Of a DNA stretch of 24,307 nt, positions 15,124 to 23,023 are shown one piece after another. This stretch comes from a virus. Position numbers and translations under genes: made by a program. Numbering within the stretch: the stretch's first letter is position 1; every line of letters begins with the position of its first letter. The notes under the pieces are model-generated. The model did no database searches and was not told the DNA's origin. It was given only the letters and a program-made list of their open reading frames with translations. The stretch spans positions 1 to 24,307 of the IMG/VR virus record IMGVR_UViG_3300009507_000122; one strand, 5' to 3'.

Positions 15124-15681
15124 TCAGCCTCCTACAACTGCTTTTGTATTTTCTGTGTCACCAATGTCTGTTGACTCGCCAACTGGGGCGCCTTCAGCAC
15201 CACTGTGTTCATTTTCTTTACGCACAGTTTCTAGTTCTTTTAAAAGACTCATTATTCTGTTTCCAGCAACTGAATCTTGCGCACCTTCACCGCCCATGTC
15301 TTCTTTAGTTAACATAGCTTCGTATGGTGCATCGTCTTTAGTTTCTTGATATTCTTCTCTAGGATCAGTTAAATTGCGCACAATAACATATGCTTGATCA
15401 ATATTACAACAGTTACCAATGTATGCTTGTAACACTTGTGGTGTAGTTGGATATTCAACACCTAGTTCAAAATAGGTAACTTCCATATTCTGTAGTTGTG
15501 GAAAGTCTAGCGGACGTTCCTGTATTGGTGTTTTCTTACCTGAAGTTAGGTTGCTAGCACCATACTTTTTAAGTATTGTTTCTAGTGTGTCTTCAAATCC
15601 TTCTGGTAAAGGCCCTGCAACACCAATTTTAAATTCGTAAGTCTTTTTAGACTCTGTTAGTACTGTTGTAAATGATCTCAT
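15124..15681 (-). CDS. Conserved virion-associated protein (function unknown)
   Basis: 185 residues. It begins MRSFTTVLTESKKTYEFKIG with an alpha/beta-looking first domain to about 120 (LPEGFEDTLETILKKYGA, LDFPQLQNMEVTYFELGVEY), then an acidic Gly-rich tail. In marine T4-like phages I recall such proteins between the small and large terminase genes, annotated as structural. No known catalytic motif. It has its own late box (ATAAATA at 15710-15716) and GGGGAT 9 nt before the ATG. The last codons supply the Shine-Dalgarno of the next gene. It may help packaging or be a head component, but nothing in the sequence decides this. Confidence 0.8.
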   Translation of the reverse strand: MRSFTTVLTESKKTYEFKIGVAGPLPEGFEDTLETILKKYGASNLTSGKKTPIQERPLDFPQLQNMEVTYFELGVEYPTTPQVLQAYIGNCCNIDQAYVIVRNLTDPREEYQETKDDAPYEAMLTKEDMGGEGAQDSVAGNRIMSLLKELETVRKENEHSGAEGAPVGESTDIGDTENTKAVVGG

Positions 15682-15708
15682 CGCGCAATGATCCCCGTTC
15701 TATATGTA

Positions 15709-16215
15709 TTATTTATCTTTATCCATACCTTTGAGCTTTTCTAAAAGGCTATTTCTATCAGTAACAACATAGCCTGCTCCATTAACAATGTCGCCATCGC
15801 CAGGTCCTTTGCCGTCGTTGTCCTGTTTTTGCTTTTTAAGTTGTAGCTCAACTACTTTTAATTTATTATTAAGTTTGGCTACTTTAGCATCTAAACTAGT
15901 TTTAAGTAATCCGCCTGCGGTTTCAAATACTCTGCCACTATACCGACTTTCTACATTCATACCTAGATCCATTAGATCATCGTATGCTTGCATTGCTTTG
16001 TCAGCAATTTCATTAAGCTCGTCGTCTGCCATTTTGCCCAAGCCTTTTATGGCAGGTAATGCACTAGCAATTTTATCAAACTCTTCTATGTCACGGAATG
16101 TTTCAACTACATTGGCCATTTCATGCTTTGTTTGTTCGGCTTCTTGGAATTCTGCTTGTTTTATAATTTCTTTCGAATCAGGTAAATTTAGTAGGTCTTC
16201 TAATTTTTTAGTCAT
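15709..16215 (-). CDS. 16: gp16 terminase small subunit (likely)
   Basis: 168 residues, almost the same as T4 gp16 (164). It is helical with a long central coiled-coil-like stretch (LNNKLKVVELQLKKQKQDN), and ESRYSGRVFETAGGLLKTSLDAKVAK (about 89-114) is a phrase seen in small terminase proteins of marine T4-like phages. The C-terminal region has a Gly/Asp linker, then LLEKLKGMDKDK. It would form rings that regulate gp17 and choose the DNA substrate. The large subunit follows after two genes rather than directly as in T4. A late box CTAAATA at 16242-16248 and GGAAAG before the ATG give it its own expression signals. Confidence 0.78.
   Translation of the reverse strand: MTKKLEDLLNLPDSKEIIKQAEFQEAEQTKHEMANVVETFRDIEEFDKIASALPAIKGLGKMADDELNEIADKAMQAYDDLMDLGMNVESRYSGRVFETAGGLLKTSLDAKVAKLNNKLKVVELQLKKQKQDNDGKGPGDGDIVNGAGYVVTDRNSLLEKLKGMDKDK
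15710..15716 (-). promoter_or_regulatory. Late-type -10 box for the 185-residue gene, overlapping the gp16 stop
   Basis: Minus-strand AAGATAAATAATACATATAG. The TAA stop of gp16 lies inside the ATAAATA box. The downstream ATG is about 30 nt away, with GGGGAT as ribosome site, so here the leader has normal length. Confidence 0.6.
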
Positions 16216-16241
16216 TTAAACTTTCCATTATATGCTACTAT

Positions 16242-16248
16242 TATTTAG
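16242..16248 (-). promoter_or_regulatory. Late-type -10 box for gp16, overlapping the sulfotransferase stop
   Basis: Minus-strand CTAAATAATAGTAGCATATA. The TAA stop of the sulfotransferase is part of the box. The gp16 ATG follows 26 nt later, with GGAAAG as ribosome site. Confidence 0.6.
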
Positions 16249-16826
16249 CTAAAATTATATCCAAATGTATTAATATCTTTTTCAAATTTAGTTTGTACTA
16301 TTTTCTTAGTGTTATCATTATAATAATCTTTATAACCGTGTGTCCTACTCGATACGTTTATGACTGGTAAGTCTTTATTAATATTAAATTTTTCAGCTAT
16401 TACTTTTATTTCTTCGTTAATATTTTCTAATTTTATAATATAATCGATACCCACTGTCCTGTGGTATTGATCCTTTAACATTGTAGTTTCTATAAAGTAT
16501 TCAAACCCTTTTTCAAAATTATTCAATACCTGCTGATTATATTCTAAACTAAACTTGCCTTTATTTTTGGGATGATTAATTCTGCGCAATGCTCTATCTC
16601 GATTAAAGAAATACCAACTAACACACCAATCCCACGGATTTCTTACTACTGCAAAACTAAAGTCAAATTTTCCGTATTTAGATTCAATAGCATTTAGCGT
16701 GTGGTGTTTTGTAGCTTTTGTTACACAACTATCTGTATTGTCTAGTAACCATCTCTGTATACTGCTGCCGCCTGTTTTAGGAATATGTATAAAGACACTA
16801 TTATAATCTTTAATAATTACTGCCAT
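16245..16826 (-). CDS. Sulfotransferase (Sulfotransfer_2-like)
   Basis: 193 residues. The 5'-phosphosulfate loop is SVFIHIPKTGGSSIQRWL (residues 10-27), and the 3'-phosphate-binding segment is FAVVRNPWDWCVSWYFF (about 58-74), both expected for PAPS-dependent sulfotransferases of the heparan-sulfate type. A C-terminal SSRTHGYKDYY segment is also typical. It would move sulfate from PAPS onto a sugar or protein. Its ATG abuts the gp4 stop (TAAATG), with a weak ribosome site, and its own stop is inside the gp16 late box. The gene is visibly more AT-rich than gp4 or gp16, and it separates packaging genes, so it looks like an inserted cargo gene. The substrate is unknown; the phage or host glycan is possible. 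Confidence 0.85.
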   Translation of the reverse strand: MAVIIKDYNSVFIHIPKTGGSSIQRWLLDNTDSCVTKATKHHTLNAIESKYGKFDFSFAVVRNPWDWCVSWYFFNRDRALRRINHPKNKGKFSLEYNQQVLNNFEKGFEYFIETTMLKDQYHRTVGIDYIIKLENINEEIKVIAEKFNINKDLPVINVSSRTHGYKDYYNDNTKKIVQTKFEKDINTFGYNFS

Positions 16827-17264
16827 TTATCTTTTACGTCCAGTATGAAATATATCGTCTTCAGTTACTATACGGAATATAATTCCTTTTTGTTTGCACC
16901 ATGCTCGTGCGGCTTCCCACTTGGCTTGATTAACCACGTAATGTGCTTGATTGTGTTTGCTATTACCAAGGCGTTCTCGCATTGCTTGATTAGCAGGTTT
17001 AACTTCAATTAGTTCTACACGCTTTTTAGTGCTTTTATCTGCATACGAAATAAAGAAATCAGGCACGTATACAGTTTGTTTACCGGTCAGTGGGTTGCGG
17101 TAAGGTATACGTACAGCCTCACTTGCCCAGTTTTCTATTGCAGGATGTTCGTCGCAGAACTTCATAAACGTAAATTCCCAACCCGAACGGTATGTAGGAA
17201 CTTTATTACCTATGTACTTTTGCGGATTTTTAAGATTAAATTTACCTTGCGCAAATCGACCCAT
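16827..17264 (-). CDS. 4: gp4 head-completion protein, nuclease-like
   Basis: 145 residues; T4 gp4 has 150. MGRFAQGKFNLKNPQKYIGN, then YRSGWEFTFMKFCDEHPAIENWASE, RIPYRNPLTG, VPDFFISY and ELIEVKP make a PD-(D/E)xK-like core: PDF supplies the Asp and E-x-K (IEVKP) the Glu and Lys. These are family landmarks of T4 gp4 and its phage relatives. In T4 it acts in finishing filled heads before tail joining. It starts right behind the 113-residue gene (TGA one base before its ATG), and its stop abuts the sulfotransferase start. Confidence is high. Confidence 0.9.
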   Translation of the reverse strand: MGRFAQGKFNLKNPQKYIGNKVPTYRSGWEFTFMKFCDEHPAIENWASEAVRIPYRNPLTGKQTVYVPDFFISYADKSTKKRVELIEVKPANQAMRERLGNSKHNQAHYVVNQAKWEAARAWCKQKGIIFRIVTEDDIFHTGRKR

Positions 17265-17265
17265 A

Positions 17266-17607
17266 TCATATTACAACGTTTCTTTGATCAAATAACTGAG
17301 ACTGTGCATCTTGTTCTCTAAAGCCTAGTACACTAGTCTTTTCTCTATTGAAGTTAAGTATTTGTGCAACTATAAGACTTAGCTGCACATCTGTAACACC
17401 TTTAAGTGTATCTATTAATTTTTGTACATTTAGATCATCAATTTTTGCTTGTTGTAATAATACACTAGCTGTATTAATAGCAGAAACTTTACCAAATCCT
17501 CTTTTTAGGAAATATCCAATAACAGCATCAACTTCACTTGGATTGTAACTAACTTCCAAGTTATAAAAATTATTAAAAAATTCTGTAGTAATATCTTTAT
17601 TTTCCAT
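17266..17607 (-). CDS. Small conserved phage protein of unknown function next to the baseplate gene
   Basis: 113 residues. TEFFNNFYNLEVSYNPSEVDAVIGYFLKRGF, then a helical part INTASVLLQQAKIDDLNVQKLIDTLKGV, then VAQILNFNREKTSVLG. I recall the ILN(F/Y)NR-x-x-TS ending in small structural proteins of marine T4-like phages. A role in the baseplate or tail is suggested only by position, directly between the tube-like protein and gp4. In T4, gp53 neighbours gp4, but this protein is much shorter than T4 gp53 (196), so that identity is not claimed. AGGA precedes the ATG. Confidence 0.78.
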   Translation of the reverse strand: MENKDITTEFFNNFYNLEVSYNPSEVDAVIGYFLKRGFGKVSAINTASVLLQQAKIDDLNVQKLIDTLKGVTDVQLSLIVAQILNFNREKTSVLGFREQDAQSQLFDQRNVVI

Positions 17608-17610
17608 GAT

Positions 17611-18831
17611 TTAATATCCTAAATCTGTAAGTGCATTTGATGCAATTTGTGTTAAATTTTGGTCGCCGTTTGCAATTTTACTTGCTATTTGTGCATTGTA
17701 TGCTGCTTTTTGTGAAGCTGTTGAATTATTGTAAATATTAATATCTACATTAGGCAAAGCTCCGCTATTAATTAACGATGGAGTAATCTGATTTGTAATA
17801 GCTGGTGATAATAACAATGTATTAATTTGATTGCTAGAAAGCGATGCAGAATTAGTAGACGTAGATGTCGACGATTGCTGTTGATTTTGAGGATCAGGAA
17901 CAGGTAATTTGTTTTGTGACAATACATTAGATACTACTCCTCCTATTACTCCAGTTGCAACTTGTTTTAAAATATTTTTGCTAGGACTATTACTATTTCC
18001 AAATGCTTTATTTAACAATGCTGAAGTACCTAAGCCTAGTAATGTAGGAAGCAGCCCTTTGCCTCCATCGTTACCTGAGATCATTGCATTATCTAAGTAG
18101 CCGAGCGGGCTAGGAGTTACATCATATCCTATCGATGCATCTGCAAACCCTGCTGGCGTATCTTCTGCAACTGAGCCGTTAGTATATTGTACAGCTTCGT
18201 ATGCAACTGTAATTGTATTTTCATTAAAGTCTGTGCCGCCGCTTTCAACACTACCGTGATCCCATGCTGTAAGTAATGGATTAACTAAAGTGTATGCAAC
18301 CCATTCTCTACGTGCTAGTTGGTATATAGTAATACTTTTAAAAAATGGATTTGGTTTTCCATTGTTAAGTCCGTAATTTGGTACATCGCCAAAATATTTG
18401 TCACGTGGCTGGTATGCAGTTTCAAGCCCGCCTGTAACTTTGTTAGCGTCCATAAAGTAATATCTATAATAATCTTCTAATAATGCTCTAGTAACTCCAG
18501 TATTATCGTCGTGGAATGCGATTCTACAGTCTTGATAATCAACTCTAGTTTGTACATTTTTTTTGCGATTATATTGTTGTTTGTTTTCTACACTTGCTCT
18601 AAAGCTAGGCAAGTCTGCTGACTTGACAAGTATGCCGATTTCTTTTTGAAATTTAAATGTATTTGTGTTGCTTCCGACGTCTTGGTGAGGATCAAACCTC
18701 ACATGATACATGTACTTTGTTTTAGGAGCAAACGCAAAATTATGTGCAGTATAAATTTGATTCGCATGACGGGCGTCACGCAAATGTGTTTCTGATTGAA
18801 GATTAAATAGGAATGCATCTTTTAGGCTCAT
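17611..18831 (-). CDS. Tail-tube-fold protein, baseplate cap type (gp48/gp54-like)
   Basis: 406 residues. Residues about 38-225 look like an enlarged gp19-type tube domain: FAPKTKYMYHVRFD, EIGILVKSADLPSFRASVE, QTRVDYQDCRIAFHDD and ENTITVAYEAVQYTNG. From about 255 comes a Gly-rich hydrophobic stretch (LLPTLLGLGTSALL and VATGVIGGVVSNVL), then a Gln/Ser/Thr/Asn-rich linker. In T4, gp48 and gp54 are tube-like proteins that join the tube to the baseplate, and this protein fits that role by fold, size and place behind gp19. Which of the two it matches is not decided. It has no close ribosome site except AAGGA, 11 nt from the ATG, and a late box 5 nt before it. Earlier annotations in related phages differ. 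Confidence 0.7.
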   Translation of the reverse strand: MSLKDAFLFNLQSETHLRDARHANQIYTAHNFAFAPKTKYMYHVRFDPHQDVGSNTNTFKFQKEIGILVKSADLPSFRASVENKQQYNRKKNVQTRVDYQDCRIAFHDDNTGVTRALLEDYYRYYFMDANKVTGGLETAYQPRDKYFGDVPNYGLNNGKPNPFFKSITIYQLARREWVAYTLVNPLLTAWDHGSVESGGTDFNENTITVAYEAVQYTNGSVAEDTPAGFADASIGYDVTPSPLGYLDNAMISGNDGGKGLLPTLLGLGTSALLNKAFGNSNSPSKNILKQVATGVIGGVVSNVLSQNKLPVPDPQNQQQSSTSTSTNSASLSSNQINTLLLSPAITNQITPSLINSGALPNVDINIYNNSTASQKAAYNAQIASKIANGDQNLTQIASNALTDLGY

Positions 18832-18836
18832 ACTAA

Positions 18837-18843
18837 TATTTAT
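18837..18843 (-). promoter_or_regulatory. Late-type -10 box ATAAATA 5 nt before the tube-like gene
   Basis: Minus-strand GATAAATATTAGTATG: the box ends 5 nt before the ATG at 18831. It lies just downstream of the gp19 terminator, where a new promoter is expected. AAGGA overlaps the box. Confidence 0.5.
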
Positions 18844-18866
18844 CCTTATGTATTAACCTTGTATAT

Positions 18867-18900
18867 AAAGAAAAGCGAAGATTGAATTAACAATCTCCGC
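18867..18900 (-). terminator. Intrinsic terminator after gp19
   Basis: On the minus strand GCGGAGATTG-TTAATT-CAATCTTCGC makes a 10-bp stem with one G-U pair and a 6-nt loop, followed by TTTTCTTT. It sits 35 nt after the gp19 stop (18935) and would end the tube transcript. Confidence 0.88.
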
Positions 18901-18934
18901 TCTCTATAGAAAATACCAACTTCAACTAATAGTA

Positions 18935-19579
18935 TTAGCCAGTAACAGTCGTGCCGCCAATTGCTGCTGCTGCTGCTCTTGTAACTGCTTCGCCGATGCC
19001 TTCGAACGACTCGTCTGATCCAAACTGGATAGCGTTGTCATAACGAATACTTAGTGTAGTTGTTACTGCTTCGTTAGTTGCATATGCTAGTGAATTGTAG
19101 TTTGCTGATTCTAAATAACAACCAACTAATTGGAAGCGGTCAATTACGTTTGCTCCATTAGCGCCGTTGCCACCATCTAGAATTTCAATTCTAGTTTGGA
19201 ATTTGTATGTACCACTTGATACTGCGCTTGACTGCTCGAAGAAATCGAACTGCTTTTGTAGCTGCTGTCCAACAACTTTTTGTACGTTGTTGTTTGCATC
19301 TTCGCGTAGTGTTAGTGTAATTGGTTCCCATGTGTGCTTACCTGCAAGATATGTTCTTGAGTTATAAGCTTCAATAGTCATCTGTTCAAAACTAACGTTT
19401 GGACGAGTTACGTCTACTACTTGTCTTGAAACTTCTCTAGTACCATCTGGACCTCCAGTTGTACCAAAGCCGTCTAGTAATACTCTAAAGCGATACTGTA
19501 GTTTAGGCATCAATAATGATGAGTTACTTCCAGCACCTTCTGTAGGTACACTGATATTTTGTAATGTTGTAATTGGCAT
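18935..19579 (-). CDS. 19: gp19 tail tube protein
   Basis: 214 residues; T4 gp19 has 163. Landmarks: LQYRFRVLLDGFG, TREVSRQVVDVTRPNVSFEQM, TYLAGKHTWEPITLTLREDA (the W-x-x-I-x-L-x-x-x-D phrase of tail tube proteins), and TTLSIRYDNAIQ near the C-terminus. It stacks in hexameric rings inside the sheath. It has the expected neighbour order, sheath then tube, and is bracketed by terminators with its own late box, so it should be transcribed separately and at a high level. The ribosome site AGGAGA lies 6 nt before the ATG. It ends in an Ala-rich tail. Confidence 0.95.
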   Translation of the reverse strand: MPITTLQNISVPTEGAGSNSSLLMPKLQYRFRVLLDGFGTTGGPDGTREVSRQVVDVTRPNVSFEQMTIEAYNSRTYLAGKHTWEPITLTLREDANNNVQKVVGQQLQKQFDFFEQSSAVSSGTYKFQTRIEILDGGNGANGANVIDRFQLVGCYLESANYNSLAYATNEAVTTTLSIRYDNAIQFGSDESFEGIGEAVTRAAAAAIGGTTVTG

Positions 19580-19597
19580 TTATATTCTCCTATACAG

Positions 19598-19604
19598 TAT
19601 TTAT
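19598..19604 (-). promoter_or_regulatory. Late-type promoter of gp19
   Basis: Minus-strand ATAAATACTGTATAG. The 15 nt are identical to the copy upstream of gp18. A transcript from here would have a leader of about 13 nt containing AGGAGA. It lies directly after the sheath terminator hairpin. Confidence 0.8.
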
Positions 19605-19610
19605 GCTTAA

Positions 19611-19636
19611 ATGAGTGAGGAACTTTCCTCACTCAT
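19611..19636 (-). terminator. Hairpin terminator between gp18 and gp19
   Basis: ATGAGTGAGGAA and its exact complement TTCCTCACTCAT flank only 2 nt, so at least 10 bp pair around a small loop. It is followed on the minus strand by a short TTT only, so the U tract is weak. It lies 13 nt past the gp18 stop. Confidence 0.75.
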
Positions 19637-19637
19637 T

Positions 19638-19649
19638 ATATGCGCATAT
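19638..19649. repeat. 12-nt palindrome ATATGCGCATAT at the gp18 stop
   Basis: A perfect 12-nt palindrome lies at the end of gp18, one base from the terminator hairpin. It could add to RNA 3'-end structure or be chance. No protein-binding role can be shown. Confidence 0.5.
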
Positions 19650-22600
19650 TAACCTAGTGCTGCAATTTCGCCTGTGTTCTTAATTCTTAATGGAATATAG
19701 ATAAATTCAATAGCTTTTACTGGCTCAATAGCAATGTCTAAGTATAGTTCATTACGATCGATTCTTGCCGGTGTGTTATTGGATTCATCACATACTGCAA
19801 TAAAGTCATACAATGCACGTAGTGCTACTAGTTCTAGTAGCAATGCATCTGCTGCTGCTTTAATTTGATCTCTTGTGATCTTATCATTTGGCTCAAACAA
19901 GTATGGCTTAGCCAACAACTCTAGTTGTCCACGTAAGTAAACAGTTAGACGTGCTACGTTAACACGATCCAATGCACTTGCGTTTCTTGCACGAGTCTTT
20001 TGTCCAAATACAACAAGTCCTGCACCACTAATGAATGTGATTGGGTTAATTGCGTTTGAATAAAGTGTATCGCGCTGTCCTGTGTTTAGTGCTACACTAA
20101 CAAATTCGCCTTCACTATTAATATAGCCTGAACTTGTTGCATTGCTTACACCACCGCGTCGTGTTCCTGCTGGAGCAAACCAGGGGAAAGCAACTTGGTC
20201 GTTTAGTATAATAGTACGTAGCGCCATGTGCGAAGCCGGAACAACAACGTTGTTTCCTGCGTTATCACTTGTAAAGCCTGAACCATAATACATAGCCATG
20301 TACTCGTCAAAACTAACTGCACCGTTATCGTTATCTTCTAGTGCTAGTTTAGTGTTAGTTGCCCATTCATTTAATGAAGTTGCATCTGGTGTTAAACGGA
20401 ATGGTGTATCACCAACAACAAACCCAGTTAAGCGTCTGTCATAGTTTAGTGTGATCATTTCGCCAATTAGCTCTGGATAACCTGGTGTAGCCATTAAGTT
20501 AAACTGACGACTTTCTTCGTCACGTATATCTTGGTTGCTGTTAACTAGTGCTTGTAGTGCCTGTACAACACTCTTACGCTGTGCATGACGACCAAAGCTA
20601 CCTGAACCATCTTCTTGGTTACCTGAATCAGTAACCCAACGATGTGGATAGTAATTTTCCATTGAAGCGCCTGCATCAACTCCGCCTTGACGAACGTTTT
20701 TAGCAGTTGTATCTACATAGTTACGCTCGAAACGCTTAACGTTAAATCCGCTCTTACGTAAGTTCCATAACAACATACCTTTTGGATATAGTGCCGGATC
20801 CGGAGCATCTGTGTCTACATAATCACTTACAAGCAATTCTGCAATAGTTGCACTAGGTGCATCTAATGGAGAAAGTGTGCCGCCTGTGTCACCTTCTCGT
20901 GCATCTGCAAATAGTATACCATTTTCTGTAGATTGATCTGCTTTATCAAGTAGTATCCAAGCCGGTGTAGTTAAGTCTGCATTCCAACGGTAAATTGCTG
21001 GATAATCTTCAACACTTGCTGTGCTTACCCAAATGTCTCCCGTTACAAGTGGAGACTTTGCAACATTAGTTTGTGTTGTTGGAGCAGTTGCACTTACAAT
21101 AGGACCTTCTGCGTTAGTTCCAGTATATGGACTTGCAACACTACTTAATCCTGATGCGCCATCGTAATTTAAACCAACAAATGCATCGCCATTGTGTACT
21201 AGAATGTCAACTTCGTCAACAATACTGTTGTACCATAATTGACCGTCTGTTGCTAGACTTAATGGAACTGTGTCTGATGACGTGGCCATCAATGGTTTCC
21301 AGTTTGAAGCAACAAGACCAACTGCGTTTGGGCCTGCATAAAGATTAGCAGTATTAGCTGCACTAAATCCTGCTAGTGCTAAGCCGCCATCAGTATCAAC
21401 AATATTGATTTCGCCGCCTAGTTTATGCTGTATTACAACTCTGTTTTGTGAGTCTACTAGTGCTACAACATTTGTCATACCTTTTGCGTTAATTGCTGCT
21501 GCAATTAATTCTGCATCAGTAGTTGCGCCAGTTGTAGTAACACTTACTGTTACTGCTTCTGGAAGAACTGCTGTGTTTGCTCTAGTTTCTTGCAAGGTAA
21601 ATGTGTAAGTTGCTGCTGCAATACTAGCAATAGCTGTACCAGTAATACTAGTTGCTCCTGCTGTTGCACGAGTATATACTTTATAATTACCGATTGGGTT
21701 AGCAAGCTCATCTACGTTAACTTTTGCATATAATGCACCAGCTAGTAAGTTTGCGCCGCCACCTGTTTTATCCAAGCCGTAAATTGCAAGTTCTGGTGTA
21801 GTGTAGATTGATGCATCTACAGTTGACCAAAGCTGTGTAGCTGTACTATACTGCTTAACACTTAATTTTGCTCCGCCGTTTGGAGTAGTTGTTTTAATCC
21901 AAACACTGCCGCTCGGTGCAGGAGTTGTATCGCCTGACTTAAATTCTGGAACACTTGTATGCGGTGCTGGCTGTAGCCTAGGTGAACTGTATGTGCCTGC
22001 TGTTAATCCTAAATCAGCTAGTAACGTATCGTTTCCTTCTGCTAGCAAAACGTTGCCGTCTGCTGTTGCGCCATCTGATGCACTTAAACTATTTGCATAA
22101 ATTTCAATTGAGCCGTCTACTAGTGCTGCTGTTACTCCAGGTACTGCCGGAGCGTTAATTGCTGTTACCATGCCAGCAATGTCAGTGCCTGCATTTACAA
22201 CAGTTGTTCCGTTAATACTAATCGAATCACTTGCAGTTGTTGTAGGATTAGAAGCAGTGCCGCGTGTTACAGCCCAACTTGCTTTCCAAGCATCACTACC
22301 TAGTTCTACCCAAGTGCCTGCGTTAGTAGCTCTTTGTGCTGATGTGCCAAAACCTGGTGTTTTATAGTATGCTCTATTCATGTTATCGTTTGCGTCAATT
22401 ATATAATCGCCGATTTGACCAATTGAACCTTTTGGTGCCGATGCTAGGCCTGATGATAAATCAGTTATAACTGTTAATACTGTAGGTGTTTTTGATGTAA
22501 AGCTTTGACCGCCAACAACATTAATACTAGCGCCATTCCATTCAAGTATACCGTAGTTGCTGGTCGAAGTATCAAACCAGTATGCGCCGTTTGCAGCTTC

Positions 22601-22984
22601 GCCGCCGGGCGCTGTTGCACTTGCTGTTAGTTCTGATAGATCTAAATCTGCACGAACAACGTATGCACGATTTGAAACTCCTAAAACTGAATATGCTGTA
22701 TTAAGACCATATTCGTTAAGTTCTCCGCCGTGGATCATATTGCCGTTGTTGTCGCTATAAAATAAAGCATCGCCAAATGTTTCACCAAGCTCTCGCTGAC
22801 TAGTGATCAAATATGGTTTGCCTGCGTTTAATTTAGTAGTACCTACTGCTGTTCCTGTGCCGCTACTTTTAGTTTTATTACTAGCTGTAGCAACAAAGAT
22901 CATAGGTACCGTTCCAGCGGCTGCTGGTGTGTAGAATGATTCGTCAATTACATTGACTTCTACGCCTGGTGATACTAATGCCAT
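19649..22984 (-). CDS. 18: gp18 contractile tail sheath protein, enlarged
   Basis: 1111 residues, far above T4 gp18 (659). The N-terminus MALVSPGVEVNVIDESFYTP and the C-terminal domain (about 740-1111: WFAPAGTRRGGVSN, GQKTRARNASALDRVNVARL, LYLDIAIEPVKAIEFIYIPL) are typical sheath parts. Between about 120 and 740 lies an insertion of beta-type modules: G-x-x-W-(F/I/Y/V) repeats at 132-150, 359-390, 581-606 and 649-680, and two stretches like the flagellin-hook IN motif at about 252-300 and 460-540. Sheath insertions face outward, so these may bind surface glycans or stabilise the tail. AGGAGA lies before the ATG, with a late promoter about 40 nt upstream. A hairpin follows the stop. Confidence 0.96.
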   Translation of the reverse strand: MALVSPGVEVNVIDESFYTPAAAGTVPMIFVATASNKTKSSGTGTAVGTTKLNAGKPYLITSQRELGETFGDALFYSDNNGNMIHGGELNEYGLNTAYSVLGVSNRAYVVRADLDLSELTASATAPGGEAANGAYWFDTSTSNYGILEWNGASINVVGGQSFTSKTPTVLTVITDLSSGLASAPKGSIGQIGDYIIDANDNMNRAYYKTPGFGTSAQRATNAGTWVELGSDAWKASWAVTRGTASNPTTTASDSISINGTTVVNAGTDIAGMVTAINAPAVPGVTAALVDGSIEIYANSLSASDGATADGNVLLAEGNDTLLADLGLTAGTYSSPRLQPAPHTSVPEFKSGDTTPAPSGSVWIKTTTPNGGAKLSVKQYSTATQLWSTVDASIYTTPELAIYGLDKTGGGANLLAGALYAKVNVDELANPIGNYKVYTRATAGATSITGTAIASIAAATYTFTLQETRANTAVLPEAVTVSVTTTGATTDAELIAAAINAKGMTNVVALVDSQNRVVIQHKLGGEINIVDTDGGLALAGFSAANTANLYAGPNAVGLVASNWKPLMATSSDTVPLSLATDGQLWYNSIVDEVDILVHNGDAFVGLNYDGASGLSSVASPYTGTNAEGPIVSATAPTTQTNVAKSPLVTGDIWVSTASVEDYPAIYRWNADLTTPAWILLDKADQSTENGILFADAREGDTGGTLSPLDAPSATIAELLVSDYVDTDAPDPALYPKGMLLWNLRKSGFNVKRFERNYVDTTAKNVRQGGVDAGASMENYYPHRWVTDSGNQEDGSGSFGRHAQRKSVVQALQALVNSNQDIRDEESRQFNLMATPGYPELIGEMITLNYDRRLTGFVVGDTPFRLTPDATSLNEWATNTKLALEDNDNGAVSFDEYMAMYYGSGFTSDNAGNNVVVPASHMALRTIILNDQVAFPWFAPAGTRRGGVSNATSSGYINSEGEFVSVALNTGQRDTLYSNAINPITFISGAGLVVFGQKTRARNASALDRVNVARLTVYLRGQLELLAKPYLFEPNDKITRDQIKAAADALLLELVALRALYDFIAVCDESNNTPARIDRNELYLDIAIEPVKAIEFIYIPLRIKNTGEIAALG

Positions 22985-23023
22985 GTTGTTTCTCCTGTTG
23001 AGTGGTTAGTGTTCTCTATACAG

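Noticed and set aside
15788-16219. 143-codon plus-strand open frame
   Set aside because: Antisense to gp16, no ribosome site, and Ser/Leu/Phe-rich as expected for a shadow frame.
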